From Candidatus Poseidoniaceae archaeon (lineage in GTDB: Archaea > Thermoplasmatota > Poseidoniia > Poseidoniales > Poseidoniaceae), in the NCBI GenBank assembly GCA_949372875.1, contig CASIAW010000001.1, forward strand, positions 186,001 through 250,000: DNA of 64,000 nt. The letters run 5' to 3'. The translations under genes and the position numbers were made by a program. The notes beneath the pieces are model-generated. The model was not told where the DNA came from. It saw nothing but the letters and a program-made list of their open reading frames with translations, and searched no databases. This document shows positions 32,065-41,421 of this stretch, one piece after another (position 1 is the first letter of the stretch; every line of letters starts with the position of its first letter).

Positions 32065-33540
32065 ATGGCCGATGATTGGCGTCACTATCTCTCCGATGAA
32101 GGAGACGGGACGATGCGCATCAAAGCTCACGGCCGAATGAAAGTCGATGCCCGTTTGGTTACTGACCAGGTGCATCTCCAGAAACATGGTGATGACAGAG
32201 GTCCCGAGCAACTGATTAATGCCGCAAGTCTTCCCGGAATTGTCGGCGAAGCTTGGGGAATGGCTGACTGGCATTTTGGCTATGGTTTACCGATTGGGGG
32301 TGTGGTAGCAACCGATACCGAGCATGGCGACTTTGGAGGTGCTATTTCACCTGGGGGAGTCGGTTTTGACATTAATTGTGGCGTACGAATGCTCGCTTTA
32401 GACGCAACAGAAAAAGACATCCCTAACATCAAAAAACTTGCAGGAAGATTAGCAGGTCGAATACCAGCAGGGGCGTCTGGCAAAGGTGGACTTGACATTA
32501 CGATGAGAGACCTGGATAATCTGATTCAGGGTGGAGCATCTGCAGCGATTGAACTCGGATTTGGATTTGATGAAGATTTGAAACATCTTGAATCCGGTGG
32601 AATACTGAAATCGGAACATGCCGACATCTCTCAAAGAGCGAAAGAAAGAGGGTTGCGGGCACTCGGAACTTTGGGCAGCGGGAACCACTTTCTAGAGCTT
32701 CAAACAGTTGGAAAGACCGTCGATGCTGAAACTGCGGAGGAATGGGGCCTATATGAGGGCCAACTTGTCGCAATGATTCACTCAGGTTCAAGAGGACTTG
32801 GCCACCAAGTCTGTAGCGACCATGTAAGAGCACTCGAAAGGCGTTACAAACAACGAGGTGATGTGTGGGTCGATGATGAATGGGGATACGAAATTGCCGA
32901 CCGTCAACTTGCATCTGCTCCATTCCACTCCCCCCAAGGCCAAGCCTACTACGATGCGATGAACGCTGCGGCAAATTTTGCCTTTGCGAATCGAAGTGCT
33001 CTGGCACACCGCCTACGAGAAGTGTTGCGATTAGAACTCGGCGTGGATGGAGAGGCGTCAACATTGTATGACGTAGCTCACAATATTGCGAAAGTCGAAG
33101 TTCATGAGATACATGGAAAAGATTGCACGTGTTGTGTTCATAGAAAAGGGGCAACCCGTGCATTTAGTGGTGACAGTCACGACATGAAAAGTTCGGAGCA
33201 TTTACTCGGCCAACCCGTACTGATTCCCGGTGATATGGGGACTGGCTCATGGGTCATGGCGGGCCCTAAAATTGGCCAAAATGTAGCATTCGGTTCTTCG
33301 TGCCATGGCGCTGGAAGAGCCCTATCCCGTAGTAAAGCAAAACAAACAATCGACGGTAAAGCACTCAAGAAGGAACTTGAGAGTAGGGGGATTCGAGTCC
33401 ACGCATCGACTCCTAATGTCCTGTCGGAAGAAGCACCGGATGCCTACAAAGATGTCGATAATGTCATTGAACTGACGAAAAATGCTGGGTTAGCACGTCC
33501 TGTTGTGCGACTCAATCCACTGGCCGTCATCAAAGGATAA
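32065..33540 (+). CDS. rtcB: tRNA-splicing ligase RtcB
   Basis: GMADWHFGYGLPIGGVVAT, GGVGFDINCGVRML, LGTLGSGNHFLELQ, MIHSGSRGLGHQV, GDMGTGSWVM, SSCHGAGRALSRSKA. No intein. Confidence 0.95.
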   Translation: MADDWRHYLSDEGDGTMRIKAHGRMKVDARLVTDQVHLQKHGDDRGPEQLINAASLPGIVGEAWGMADWHFGYGLPIGGVVATDTEHGDFGGAISPGGVGFDINCGVRMLALDATEKDIPNIKKLAGRLAGRIPAGASGKGGLDITMRDLDNLIQGGASAAIELGFGFDEDLKHLESGGILKSEHADISQRAKERGLRALGTLGSGNHFLELQTVGKTVDAETAEEWGLYEGQLVAMIHSGSRGLGHQVCSDHVRALERRYKQRGDVWVDDEWGYEIADRQLASAPFHSPQGQAYYDAMNAAANFAFANRSALAHRLREVLRLELGVDGEASTLYDVAHNIAKVEVHEIHGKDCTCCVHRKGATRAFSGDSHDMKSSEHLLGQPVLIPGDMGTGSWVMAGPKIGQNVAFGSSCHGAGRALSRSKAKQTIDGKALKKELESRGIRVHASTPNVLSEEAPDAYKDVDNVIELTKNAGLARPVVRLNPLAVIKG

Positions 33541-33726
33541 TCACATGCAGTAATTGGTAGCAGGTTGGCCCGGAATTGTCGGTGCAGCACCACTGTGCAC
33601 CCCGTCCGGTTCTTCGCAAATGACGCTTAGCAACGTATTCACGAGGTCTTTCAATTCATCAACTTGGCTCTGAAGATCACGAACTCGTTGTCGCATCTCC
33701 ACTTTATTTTCTTGCTCTCGCTCCAT
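33541..33726 (-). CDS. Small coiled-coil hypothetical protein (61 aa)
   Basis: MEREQENKVEMRQRVRDLQSQVDELKDLVNTLL heptad pattern; stop codon abuts the rtcB stop. Confidence 0.5.
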   Translation of the reverse strand: MEREQENKVEMRQRVRDLQSQVDELKDLVNTLLSVICEEPDGVHSGAAPTIPGQPATNYCM

Positions 33727-33846
33727 ATTATCCCATCCAGAGAAGTTGCCTTCTCCAAAAGAATATTTGTAAAAATCACCTTATAGCCTTTGAGGGGGAG
33801 AAGGAGTTGAAACGGTCTTTTACTCATGTCGTCGATGACGCGAAGC

Positions 33847-33855
33847 GGTTATAAT
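33847..33855 (+). promoter_or_regulatory. Putative archaeal TATA box (ggTTATAATcc) for tRNA-Thr
   Basis: TTATAAT centred about 30 nt upstream of the tRNA 5' end. Confidence 0.45.
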
Positions 33856-33880
33856 CCAAGTATTGGTCGCCGTCTTTACT

Positions 33881-33952
33881 GCCACCGTGGCTTAGCGGTA
33901 TAGCACCTCATTGGTAATGAGGAGGTCGCGAGTTCAATTCTCGCCGGTGGCT
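33881..33952 (+). tRNA. tRNA-Thr(GGT)
   Basis: Cloverleaf: acceptor GCCACCG/CGGTGGC, anticodon arm CCTCA-TTGGTAA-TGAGG, T arm GCGAG-TTCAATT-CTCGC; no encoded CCA. Confidence 0.95.
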
Positions 33953-34017
33953 CTTGATTAGGCGCTTTACTGTAGAGCAGTTTGGTGGAAATTAGCGAAC
34001 AAAATCAGAGAACAAGG

Positions 34018-34100
34018 CGCCGAGAGAGAGATTTGAACTCCCGAATCCAAAGGAAACACGATTTCCAGTCGCGCGCAATACCAGGCTATGCGATCTCGGC
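34018..34100 (-). tRNA. tRNA-Ser(GGA)
   Basis: Minus-strand cloverleaf: acceptor GCCGAGA/TCTCGGC, anticodon arm CGCGA-CTGGAAA-TCGTG, long variable arm, T arm GGGAG-TTCAAAT-CTCTC. Confidence 0.93.
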
Positions 34101-34210
34101 TTATATCCCGGCGACTTAGCATCACCGTTTAACGCTCACCCATGAAAAGTTAGGTAGAATCCAAGGTTTTTATTCCGAAACAATTCAAAGGTGAAGCGCC
34201 TACCGAGGTC

Positions 34211-35344
34211 ATGAGCGAAGGAGGTGCGACTCCGTTGTCAGACGATGATGAACAACTCGTTCTCCCGTTCCGCTTGCGCGATGTCGAACCTTTATTTTCC
34301 TTTTCAGAAATACATCCGGTTGGGAAATCACTTGATACAATACAAGTTGAATTAAGATTCCAATCCAAATTAGCTGTTCGCGAATGGAGAGTAGAACATT
34401 GGGTGACACTTGGAATTGGGATTTTAGCCTTCCTTCTTGGCTCCATTTCTACCGAAACACTCAGTGGCGGCGATGCAACAAAAACTGGAGTTGATGGGCT
34501 AAACTCAATAAGCGGGTTTGGATATTTCCAAATGTTGATTTCTCTCGTTCTTTGGGGATGGTTTGCGATGCAGATTTGGAGGCTATTCCCTATCATGCGG
34601 GTGCATGCTCTTTCACTACTGTTTTTTTGGAATATTACTGTCATTGCCCAAATACTGTTCCATAAAACGCAAGTCAACTTCCCCGCCGGTGCGAGTCTTG
34701 GAGGAATGATGGAGGGAACACTTGCGATGCTTGTCGTCATGTTCTTCATCTACTATTTTGGTAGGGCTGTATCAGAAACCCGAGATTACCATGTTGAAGA
34801 ATATCACGTTCACGAAGATGTTCGCTTAATGGAACTCGAAATGGCTGAACACTCTCTTCGAGGATGGGGGGTTGTTCTTACTCTATGGTTTGTATTGATT
34901 ACATTGTCTGCTTGGTCCGGTGCGCACTTTGTAGCGGAGAGGGGGGCAGAACGATTCGGCTCTTTAGTCACTCATCTCATCTCAGGTAGTGTCTCGATTC
35001 CATTGTTCATGGTGCTCATTTGGTATCCTCAACGCATGTTAGGGACCGGGACTCAAGTTCTCACACGGGCAGCAATTAATGCACAACTTGAATTAGATGG
35101 CATACCTGTTGATGTTAAGATGAATGAGTCTCAATGCCCAGAGTGCGAAGAGTCAGTCGACATTACCAGAAACGATGATGGCGCAATCGTAGTGCCATGC
35201 ATCACCGAAGGTTGTTCGACAAAGAATGTTGTTGGAACAACCTGTAACCTCTGTTCTCAAATGACACCTGCGCGCTTTGACTGCCCACACTGTGGAGTAA
35301 ATGCACCTGCTCTTGACTACCTTTCTGACGTGGAGGCTTGGTAA
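34211..35344 (+). CDS. Membrane protein with C-terminal double zinc ribbon
   Basis: About 4-5 TM helices, then CPECEESVDI..CITEGC and CNLCSQ..FDCPHCGVNAP. Confidence 0.75.
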   Translation: MSEGGATPLSDDDEQLVLPFRLRDVEPLFSFSEIHPVGKSLDTIQVELRFQSKLAVREWRVEHWVTLGIGILAFLLGSISTETLSGGDATKTGVDGLNSISGFGYFQMLISLVLWGWFAMQIWRLFPIMRVHALSLLFFWNITVIAQILFHKTQVNFPAGASLGGMMEGTLAMLVVMFFIYYFGRAVSETRDYHVEEYHVHEDVRLMELEMAEHSLRGWGVVLTLWFVLITLSAWSGAHFVAERGAERFGSLVTHLISGSVSIPLFMVLIWYPQRMLGTGTQVLTRAAINAQLELDGIPVDVKMNESQCPECEESVDITRNDDGAIVVPCITEGCSTKNVVGTTCNLCSQMTPARFDCPHCGVNAPALDYLSDVEAW

Positions 35345-36561
35345 TGGATTTCAAAAAACTTCGACAAGACTTCCCGACACTGCGTGCCGATGATGCACCA
35401 GCATACCTCGACAATGCATGTGTAACACTGAAACCTGATTCTGTCATTGATATGATTCACGAGTATTATACCAAAACGCCAGGTTGCGGTGGACGCTCAG
35501 TCCACAGGTACGGAACCAAAGTGTCACAATCGACCACCCATGCACGGAGCAAGTTACAAAAATACATTAACGCTGAAACTGCGAAGGAAATGGTGTTTAC
35601 TCGAAATGCAACACACTCATTGAATCAAGTGGCGCATGGAATCTCATGGTCAAAGGGAGATGTCGTTTTAACAACCGACCGTGAGCATAATTCAAACCTT
35701 GTCCCTTGGCTGCAACTTGAGCAAGAACAAGGTATCGATCATCGTGTTGTCACATCGAATGACGATAATACATTCGACATTGAGGCTTTTGAGGAAGCAT
35801 GCGGCAATGCTGGCTCTAAATTGAAAATGGTTTCAATGAGCCATGTTGGTAATCTTGATGGCGTCAAAATACCGATTAAAGAAATCAGTAAAATTGCTCA
35901 TGATCACGGCGCATTGGTTTGTGTTGATGGAGCCCAGTCAACTCCTCACATGAAGGTCGATGTTCAAGAATTGGACATCGACTTCCTCGCTTTCTCCATT
36001 CACAAGATGTGTGGCCCTTCTGGAATGGGTGGGCTATGGGGGCGCTATGAATTGTTAGAGGGATTGAGAACAATTCAGCCCGGAGGGCAGACTGTAAAAA
36101 CATCCACATATGATTCTTTAGAATGGGCGAATCCACCGGCTCGTTTTGAAGGTGGACTTGGGAATTTTTCAGGTATGATGGCAACAGGTGCAGCCATTGA
36201 TTATCTTTCTAGGATAGACATGGATGCAGTAAATCAGCACGAAATCCGGATAAATTCGATTATGACTGATGGAATCAAGGATCTCCCCGGAATTGAGATT
36301 ATTGGACCACTTGATGCAAAACAGCGTGGAGGAATCTGCTCAATTCTCATGAATGATTTACCATCACATGATATTGCTTTACTCCTCGACGAGGCTGAAG
36401 GAGTAATGGTCCGTAGTGGACAACATTGCGTTCACTCATGGTTCAATGACAGAGGCCATCAAAATGGTTCACTACGAGCATCTGCTTATCTCTACAATAC
36501 AGAAGAAGAAGCAAAACTCTTTGCAGAGACTTTCAGCGAAGCCGTACAAGCATTCAGCTAA
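35344..36561 (+). CDS. Cysteine desulfurase, SufS/CsdA-like class V aminotransferase
   Basis: YLDNACVTLKP, FTRNATHSLN, TDREHNSNLVPW, VCVDGAQSTPHMKVDVQ, FSIHKMCGPSGMGGLWG (PLP Lys), RSGQHCVHSW (catalytic Cys). Confidence 0.88.
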   Translation: MDFKKLRQDFPTLRADDAPAYLDNACVTLKPDSVIDMIHEYYTKTPGCGGRSVHRYGTKVSQSTTHARSKLQKYINAETAKEMVFTRNATHSLNQVAHGISWSKGDVVLTTDREHNSNLVPWLQLEQEQGIDHRVVTSNDDNTFDIEAFEEACGNAGSKLKMVSMSHVGNLDGVKIPIKEISKIAHDHGALVCVDGAQSTPHMKVDVQELDIDFLAFSIHKMCGPSGMGGLWGRYELLEGLRTIQPGGQTVKTSTYDSLEWANPPARFEGGLGNFSGMMATGAAIDYLSRIDMDAVNQHEIRINSIMTDGIKDLPGIEIIGPLDAKQRGGICSILMNDLPSHDIALLLDEAEGVMVRSGQHCVHSWFNDRGHQNGSLRASAYLYNTEEEAKLFAETFSEAVQAFS

Positions 36562-36575
36562 CTGGAGGTGAAGAT

Positions 36576-37709
36576 GTGGAAGACGAACCAATCCCTCAAT
36601 CCACTGTTTGGGAACAAGCAGAACAAGGCCCAGAGGAGAATCTCGTATTGGTTCAAAGGGGTCTTGCCCTTGGAGTCACATTACTCATCATCACTTCTAT
36701 GATTTACATAGGATTCATTGTGTTGGGAGAAAATGGACTAGTCACATATCGACCGGGCCAACAAGCACTGGAATCACAAGAGATATACTCTGATTTAATT
36801 GATTTTTCAGGCGTTAAATCGAATGGCGAAGGAATTCGAGTTTGTATCGTTGATTCTGGTATCATGCTGGACCATGTAGACCTTGAGTCTGCAAATATTG
36901 TATTATGGAAAGATTTCATCGATAACAGAGCAACTGCCTACGATGATCACGGGCATGGAACGAGCATGGCAGGTATACTCGTGGCTGATGGCTGGATGAA
37001 AGGCATCGCACCTGGTGTCGAATTACTCGTAGCCAAAGCATTAGCAGATGATGGTTCTGGAGCGGACTCTCTTGTTGCTGAAGCAATTGATTGGTGTGCC
37101 AGTAATAATGCTGATATCATTTCTCTCTCACTCGGTGGAGCGCCTGACATCTTACCCTTTGATATTGGTTCAGAACGAGGGTCTGATGAAGCTACTAATG
37201 ATGCAATCAATCAAGGAATTTTGGTCGTAGCTGCAGCGGGAAATGATGGTGGCGAGGGCGACGATGGTGATGTCTCAAATCCATGCGGTGAGCGGTTAGT
37301 CATATGCGTTGGTGGCGTAACGCAAACAGGCGAGCATTGGATTGGATCTTCAACAGGTGATAATAATGGTAGAATAATTCCGCTACCACTTCTTGCACCA
37401 CGTAGTGACCCTCACAAAAAGCCGGAATTAGTGGCTCCAGCGCAAGGAGTTGCTGTTGTGAATTACGGAGGTACTTGGTCGATGGTAGATGGTACAAGCG
37501 CAGCAACTGTGTATGTTACTGGTGCGCTTGCATTGCTCTTACAAGAAAATCCACAGTTAGCAGATTCGACTTCTTCCGCAAACACTGAACAAGTGAAAGA
37601 ATGGATTCAACAGACTTCAGCACCAAGGGAGGGGCAAAGTGGCCATGACGATAATTATGGATACGGGTTGCTGAAGATACAAGCCCTCCTTGATGCAGCA
37701 AGTGCATAG
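36576..37709 (+). CDS. Membrane-anchored subtilisin-like protease (S8), N-terminal TM
   Basis: VCIVDSGIMLDHVDLE (Asp), DDHGHGTSMAGI (His), VVAAAGNDGG (oxyanion Asn), VDGTSAATVYVTGALALL (Ser). GTG start with GGAGGTGA SD. Confidence 0.88.
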   Translation: MEDEPIPQSTVWEQAEQGPEENLVLVQRGLALGVTLLIITSMIYIGFIVLGENGLVTYRPGQQALESQEIYSDLIDFSGVKSNGEGIRVCIVDSGIMLDHVDLESANIVLWKDFIDNRATAYDDHGHGTSMAGILVADGWMKGIAPGVELLVAKALADDGSGADSLVAEAIDWCASNNADIISLSLGGAPDILPFDIGSERGSDEATNDAINQGILVVAAAGNDGGEGDDGDVSNPCGERLVICVGGVTQTGEHWIGSSTGDNNGRIIPLPLLAPRSDPHKKPELVAPAQGVAVVNYGGTWSMVDGTSAATVYVTGALALLLQENPQLADSTSSANTEQVKEWIQQTSAPREGQSGHDDNYGYGLLKIQALLDAASA

Positions 37710-37716
37710 TGCTGGT

Positions 37717-38460
37717 TCACTTTTTCGTCAAAGCAACAAGTGTTCCGCCAAACAGAGGCATGAAAGCAATATGGTGAGATTCATTTGCTGATTTTATGAA
37801 TTCCATCCACTGATTAAATCCATCAACAACAAGCATTCCTTCTTTGTCGTCTTCCTCAACATTACCCAACGGCATATCTGGTTCAACTGTGAACAAGACA
37901 CCACTTGGTGAGAGAAATGGAAGCAAGGCTTCTACATTTCGAGCACGGTTTTCAGAGATGCCATCAACAATAATAGCATCATGACTCGACTCGAGAGGTG
38001 GATTACCGACTTCAAGACCCGTAGATGATGCAGCGTGCCATGCATTTGTCTCAGCAACAAGAGCATCCAGGTTGCCGACAACAATAGAGGTGTATGATTC
38101 TGCATCGTGGCGTAGCATTAAACGGCGAAGAATGACGGAGAACTTCGCACCATCTTCAACCATTTGGAAGCGTTTAGGTGTTGAACCATCAGAGGAAAAG
38201 AGATCATAAATCCATGCACTTCGATGTCCAATACCTGCTCCAACTTCCAATATTGATTCTGGTTTGAGTCGCCCAATAGCATCACGTAGCCTGCGTAAAA
38301 TAGAAATGGACCAAGTGCTCAAACCCATGTGCTTGAGTTGAACACCAATGTTAGTAGCTATCTCTGGTTCATCGCGTGAGCGGGAATCGTCAGGCGACAG
38401 TAAATGTGCTAAGACGTGGGCCTTTCCGATTTCCGAATCAGCACCCTCTGGTTCCGACAT
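37717..38460 (-). CDS. Class I SAM-dependent methyltransferase-like protein
   Basis: SILEVGAGIGHRSAWIYDLF motif I, HDAIIVDGISENRARNVEALLPFLSPSGVLF. Confidence 0.65.
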   Translation of the reverse strand: MSEPEGADSEIGKAHVLAHLLSPDDSRSRDEPEIATNIGVQLKHMGLSTWSISILRRLRDAIGRLKPESILEVGAGIGHRSAWIYDLFSSDGSTPKRFQMVEDGAKFSVILRRLMLRHDAESYTSIVVGNLDALVAETNAWHAASSTGLEVGNPPLESSHDAIIVDGISENRARNVEALLPFLSPSGVLFTVEPDMPLGNVEEDDKEGMLVVDGFNQWMEFIKSANESHHIAFMPLFGGTLVALTKK

Positions 38461-38550
38461 GATGGTGCCTTTCGGCGGAATGACTTCAAGCCTCGCTTAT
38501 GCTACTGAGCCGGTACCTTCAAACGGGAGAGGCTTAGCGCATAGACAGGG

Positions 38551-39336
38551 ATGTCCATGGATGACAACGTCGAAGAGCAAGAATTCATCGATGAAGATGA
38601 AATAATGCTTGAAAATGCTGTACTCTGCCCAGCATGCAACGATGTGATGGGTCACATTATTCTCAAAGAAAACGCAAAGGGCCGTGGAACGGACTATTTG
38701 GTGAAATGTGAAGAGTGTGAAAAAGTACACACAGTCCATATCAGACCACCCCCCGTCGTTAAGATTCCATTTATCCTTACAGAAGGACCATCTTCGATGA
38801 CCAAAGTCATTGAAATCGATGCAGATGAGATTCTAGAACTTGAGGACGTTTTTGAAGAAGATGAAAAATTGTGGTCCATCAATCAGATTGAGATGAAAGA
38901 TGAACGGTATGTGAAGCATTGTGAAGCTAGCCTCATCGTTCGGGCCTCTGCTCTACGTTGCGATATGGTTCGAGTGAAACTTACAATGACACGTGGTGAA
39001 GATTCCTCGTCTGATGTATTAATTGTACCGGCAGAAACGACTTACACAGCCGGACACCTCATTGATTTGGAAGGACAAACATGGCGTATTCGAGCAATTC
39101 ATATGGGACGAGCTCGGACTCTTCGTGGAACTGTCGAAGCACGAGAAATTAAGCGAATGTATCTTCACGAACCTCCAAATCCTGAACACTTTGCACCTCG
39201 CACCCCACGTGAACGCCGTCAAGCATGGAAAGAAGGAAAACTCGGATTCAATCCCGAACCAATTCTACCAAAAGAAATAGTCAAGAAAGGCGTAACACCA
39301 TCAAACAAGCGAAAGCAGAAGAGACCACGTAATTGA
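38551..39336 (+). CDS. HVO_0476-like zinc finger protein
   Basis: CPACNDVMGHIILKENAKGRGTDYLVKCEECEKVHTVHI followed by the family-like C-terminal domain. Confidence 0.8.
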   Translation: MSMDDNVEEQEFIDEDEIMLENAVLCPACNDVMGHIILKENAKGRGTDYLVKCEECEKVHTVHIRPPPVVKIPFILTEGPSSMTKVIEIDADEILELEDVFEEDEKLWSINQIEMKDERYVKHCEASLIVRASALRCDMVRVKLTMTRGEDSSSDVLIVPAETTYTAGHLIDLEGQTWRIRAIHMGRARTLRGTVEAREIKRMYLHEPPNPEHFAPRTPRERRQAWKEGKLGFNPEPILPKEIVKKGVTPSNKRKQKRPRN

Positions 39337-40314
39337 TTATGGCCTGTTTGTCCATGGCATAAGGAATGCTTTTGCATATTGCGTACCAAGTGTCGGATTC
39401 TCTTGCAATCTTCGAATACTGTATTCATACCATTTCTCACCATATGGCACATAGACTCGAGTTCGATGTCCATTCTTCGCTAATTTACGGCGTAAAGGCC
39501 CCCGGACTCCAAGGAGCATTTGAAATTCATAACCCGGGCCTTTCGCATTACGGAGAGGGGCTGCATTCGGTCTTGGATCTGGAATATTTGGTCCCATCCC
39601 ATGTGATTCCAATGCGGATTTAGCATATTCTATGACTGGAATGTCGTGGCTTGCAATTGAACAGTATGAACCTGCCTCAAGCATCCGATCAATGCAAGCA
39701 TTGGTTGAATCAACTATGTCTTGGTAGGATGTGAAGGCAATATCCTCTGATTCAAGGTAAATACCTTTACAAATTCGATAATCTGCTGCAGGACCCAATT
39801 CCATTTCCAGATGATTGATGTCATCAAGGGTGCGGAAAAGCCGACCTTGTAGAACTGTCCCGACATTTGTCAATCCCTGTTTGTGAAGGTCAAGAACAAC
39901 TTGGATAGTGGCCGTTGTCACGCGATAATCTTCCATATCTAAGCGTACAAAAAGGTCCTGTTCGTTCGCCATTCTTACCAACGTTTCAATATTTTTCATG
40001 CCCTGTTTTTCATCGATAAGAAGCCCGAAAGCCGTCGGCTTAATTGAGAGGTTTGCGTCAAGATTATTTTCACGAATTGCTTCAATGACAGCGAGGTATT
40101 CGTCGAGAAAGAATTGAGCTTCTTCAAGTGAAGTTATTTCTTCACCAAGAACATCAACAGTAAAGCAAGCATTTTCTTTGGAAAGACGATTCATTATTTT
40201 GACTGCGTCGTTCAAACTGGGGCCTGCAACATATCGGCGGGATACCCAACCTACAAACCATTTCGGCATGCGAATTGTCAAAGCGACAATCGACTTAGAA
40301 AACCAACTGACCAT
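39337..40314 (-). CDS. Proline dehydrogenase
   Basis: SIKPTAFGL, VRLDMEDYRVT, GTVLQGRLFRTLDD, RICKGIYLE, SHDIPVIEYA, EFQMLLGVRGPLRRKL, RVYVPYGEKWYEYSIRRL. Confidence 0.9.
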   Translation of the reverse strand: MVSWFSKSIVALTIRMPKWFVGWVSRRYVAGPSLNDAVKIMNRLSKENACFTVDVLGEEITSLEEAQFFLDEYLAVIEAIRENNLDANLSIKPTAFGLLIDEKQGMKNIETLVRMANEQDLFVRLDMEDYRVTTATIQVVLDLHKQGLTNVGTVLQGRLFRTLDDINHLEMELGPAADYRICKGIYLESEDIAFTSYQDIVDSTNACIDRMLEAGSYCSIASHDIPVIEYAKSALESHGMGPNIPDPRPNAAPLRNAKGPGYEFQMLLGVRGPLRRKLAKNGHRTRVYVPYGEKWYEYSIRRLQENPTLGTQYAKAFLMPWTNRP

Positions 40315-40361
40315 GCGCCCACCCAAACTATTCTCAGCGCAGGAGACTCTTGAGGCTTACC

Positions 40362-41345
40362 TCAATTTGACTTGCTGAAATCAACATCGAGGAGTGAACG
40401 TATAGCCTTCGAAGTCAACAGTGGGGTGGAAAGTGATTCAAGATGATTACGAATCGCTTGGCGCTGCCAACCTTTGAATGCCTTCTTGTCCATAGAAAAT
40501 ATGATTTTACCACCTGGGAATGCTCGCTTTGTCGATTCAAATGCAGCATTAATCGATTGTTTCCAATTTCCTTGTGGCTCCTCTCCTTCAATCTGAGGTG
40601 CAATGAAAGGAAGAGCATATGTTGCAAGCATGTGACCAATCCGCAAACTCGGATGCAATCCGAGATTATTGGCCCGAGGTGCATAATGACCTCCTCCAAG
40701 AGTAATCAATACGGGTTGGCCTTTATTCTTCACAGCATCCCATGAACCAAACCCTGGACCTCCATCGAGTCCAAGTCCACGGTGAATAATGTCTGCAAGG
40801 AGTTCAGCAGCACCTTCATGGCCCCATGTATCGGCGGTTGAACCGACTTCAATGAAGAGAGAGGGTACTTCGAGCCAAGGACCGTGATGTGTCACTTCCA
40901 ACGAAGTATCAAAGTCATCTCCGAGGTCTGCATGTTCAGACTTTCGGACCAATTCTTGCCACCAAGATGCGAGACGAGTTGAAGGTGGAGGGGCATCGCC
41001 CGCTTTACCACCATAAGGAGGGGTTTCGTCCTCATTCAGTTGCATCACTCCAATAGGATGCAAGGTAAGTGATGGGCGGCCACTTGCCGCAGAGTGGCGT
41101 GATGGAAAAATAATTTCATCGACCATTTCCCCCGTAGCCTGCATCCAGCGACGACCGAGAAAGTCTTCTCGAAGCACGCTTCCCGGGAGAATCCAGATGC
41201 GGGCATTCAATCGTTTGAACGTTGGTTGCCCCTCAACCAAATCCATCGGCTCCCATTGAGCCATTTTCATGAGTGAATCAGATTGATTTGTCGAGGCAAT
41301 ATCTGTGGCACTTACCGCAATGAGTATCACACTTTCCTCGCCCAT
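40362..41345 (-). CDS. dtdA: D-aminoacyl-tRNA deacylase (archaeal DtdA/GEK1 family)
   Basis: LEVTHHGPWLEVPSLFIEVGSTADTWGHEGAAELLAD, TLGGGHYAPRANNLGL. ORF can extend to 41423. Confidence 0.82.
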   Translation of the reverse strand: MGEESVILIAVSATDIASTNQSDSLMKMAQWEPMDLVEGQPTFKRLNARIWILPGSVLREDFLGRRWMQATGEMVDEIIFPSRHSAASGRPSLTLHPIGVMQLNEDETPPYGGKAGDAPPPSTRLASWWQELVRKSEHADLGDDFDTSLEVTHHGPWLEVPSLFIEVGSTADTWGHEGAAELLADIIHRGLGLDGGPGFGSWDAVKNKGQPVLITLGGGHYAPRANNLGLHPSLRIGHMLATYALPFIAPQIEGEEPQGNWKQSINAAFESTKRAFPGGKIIFSMDKKAFKGWQRQAIRNHLESLSTPLLTSKAIRSLLDVDFSKSN

Positions 41346-41421
41346 GCAATACGCAAGGGGAATGAACTTTTCATATCTTGTACATGCGAGTATTGACAAA
41401 GAGGCACTGTAAGCACCACCC

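Noticed and set aside
35338-35343. Upstream TTG start for the SufS-like gene
   Set aside because: The ATG at 35344 overlaps the preceding stop as TAATG, a typical coupled start.
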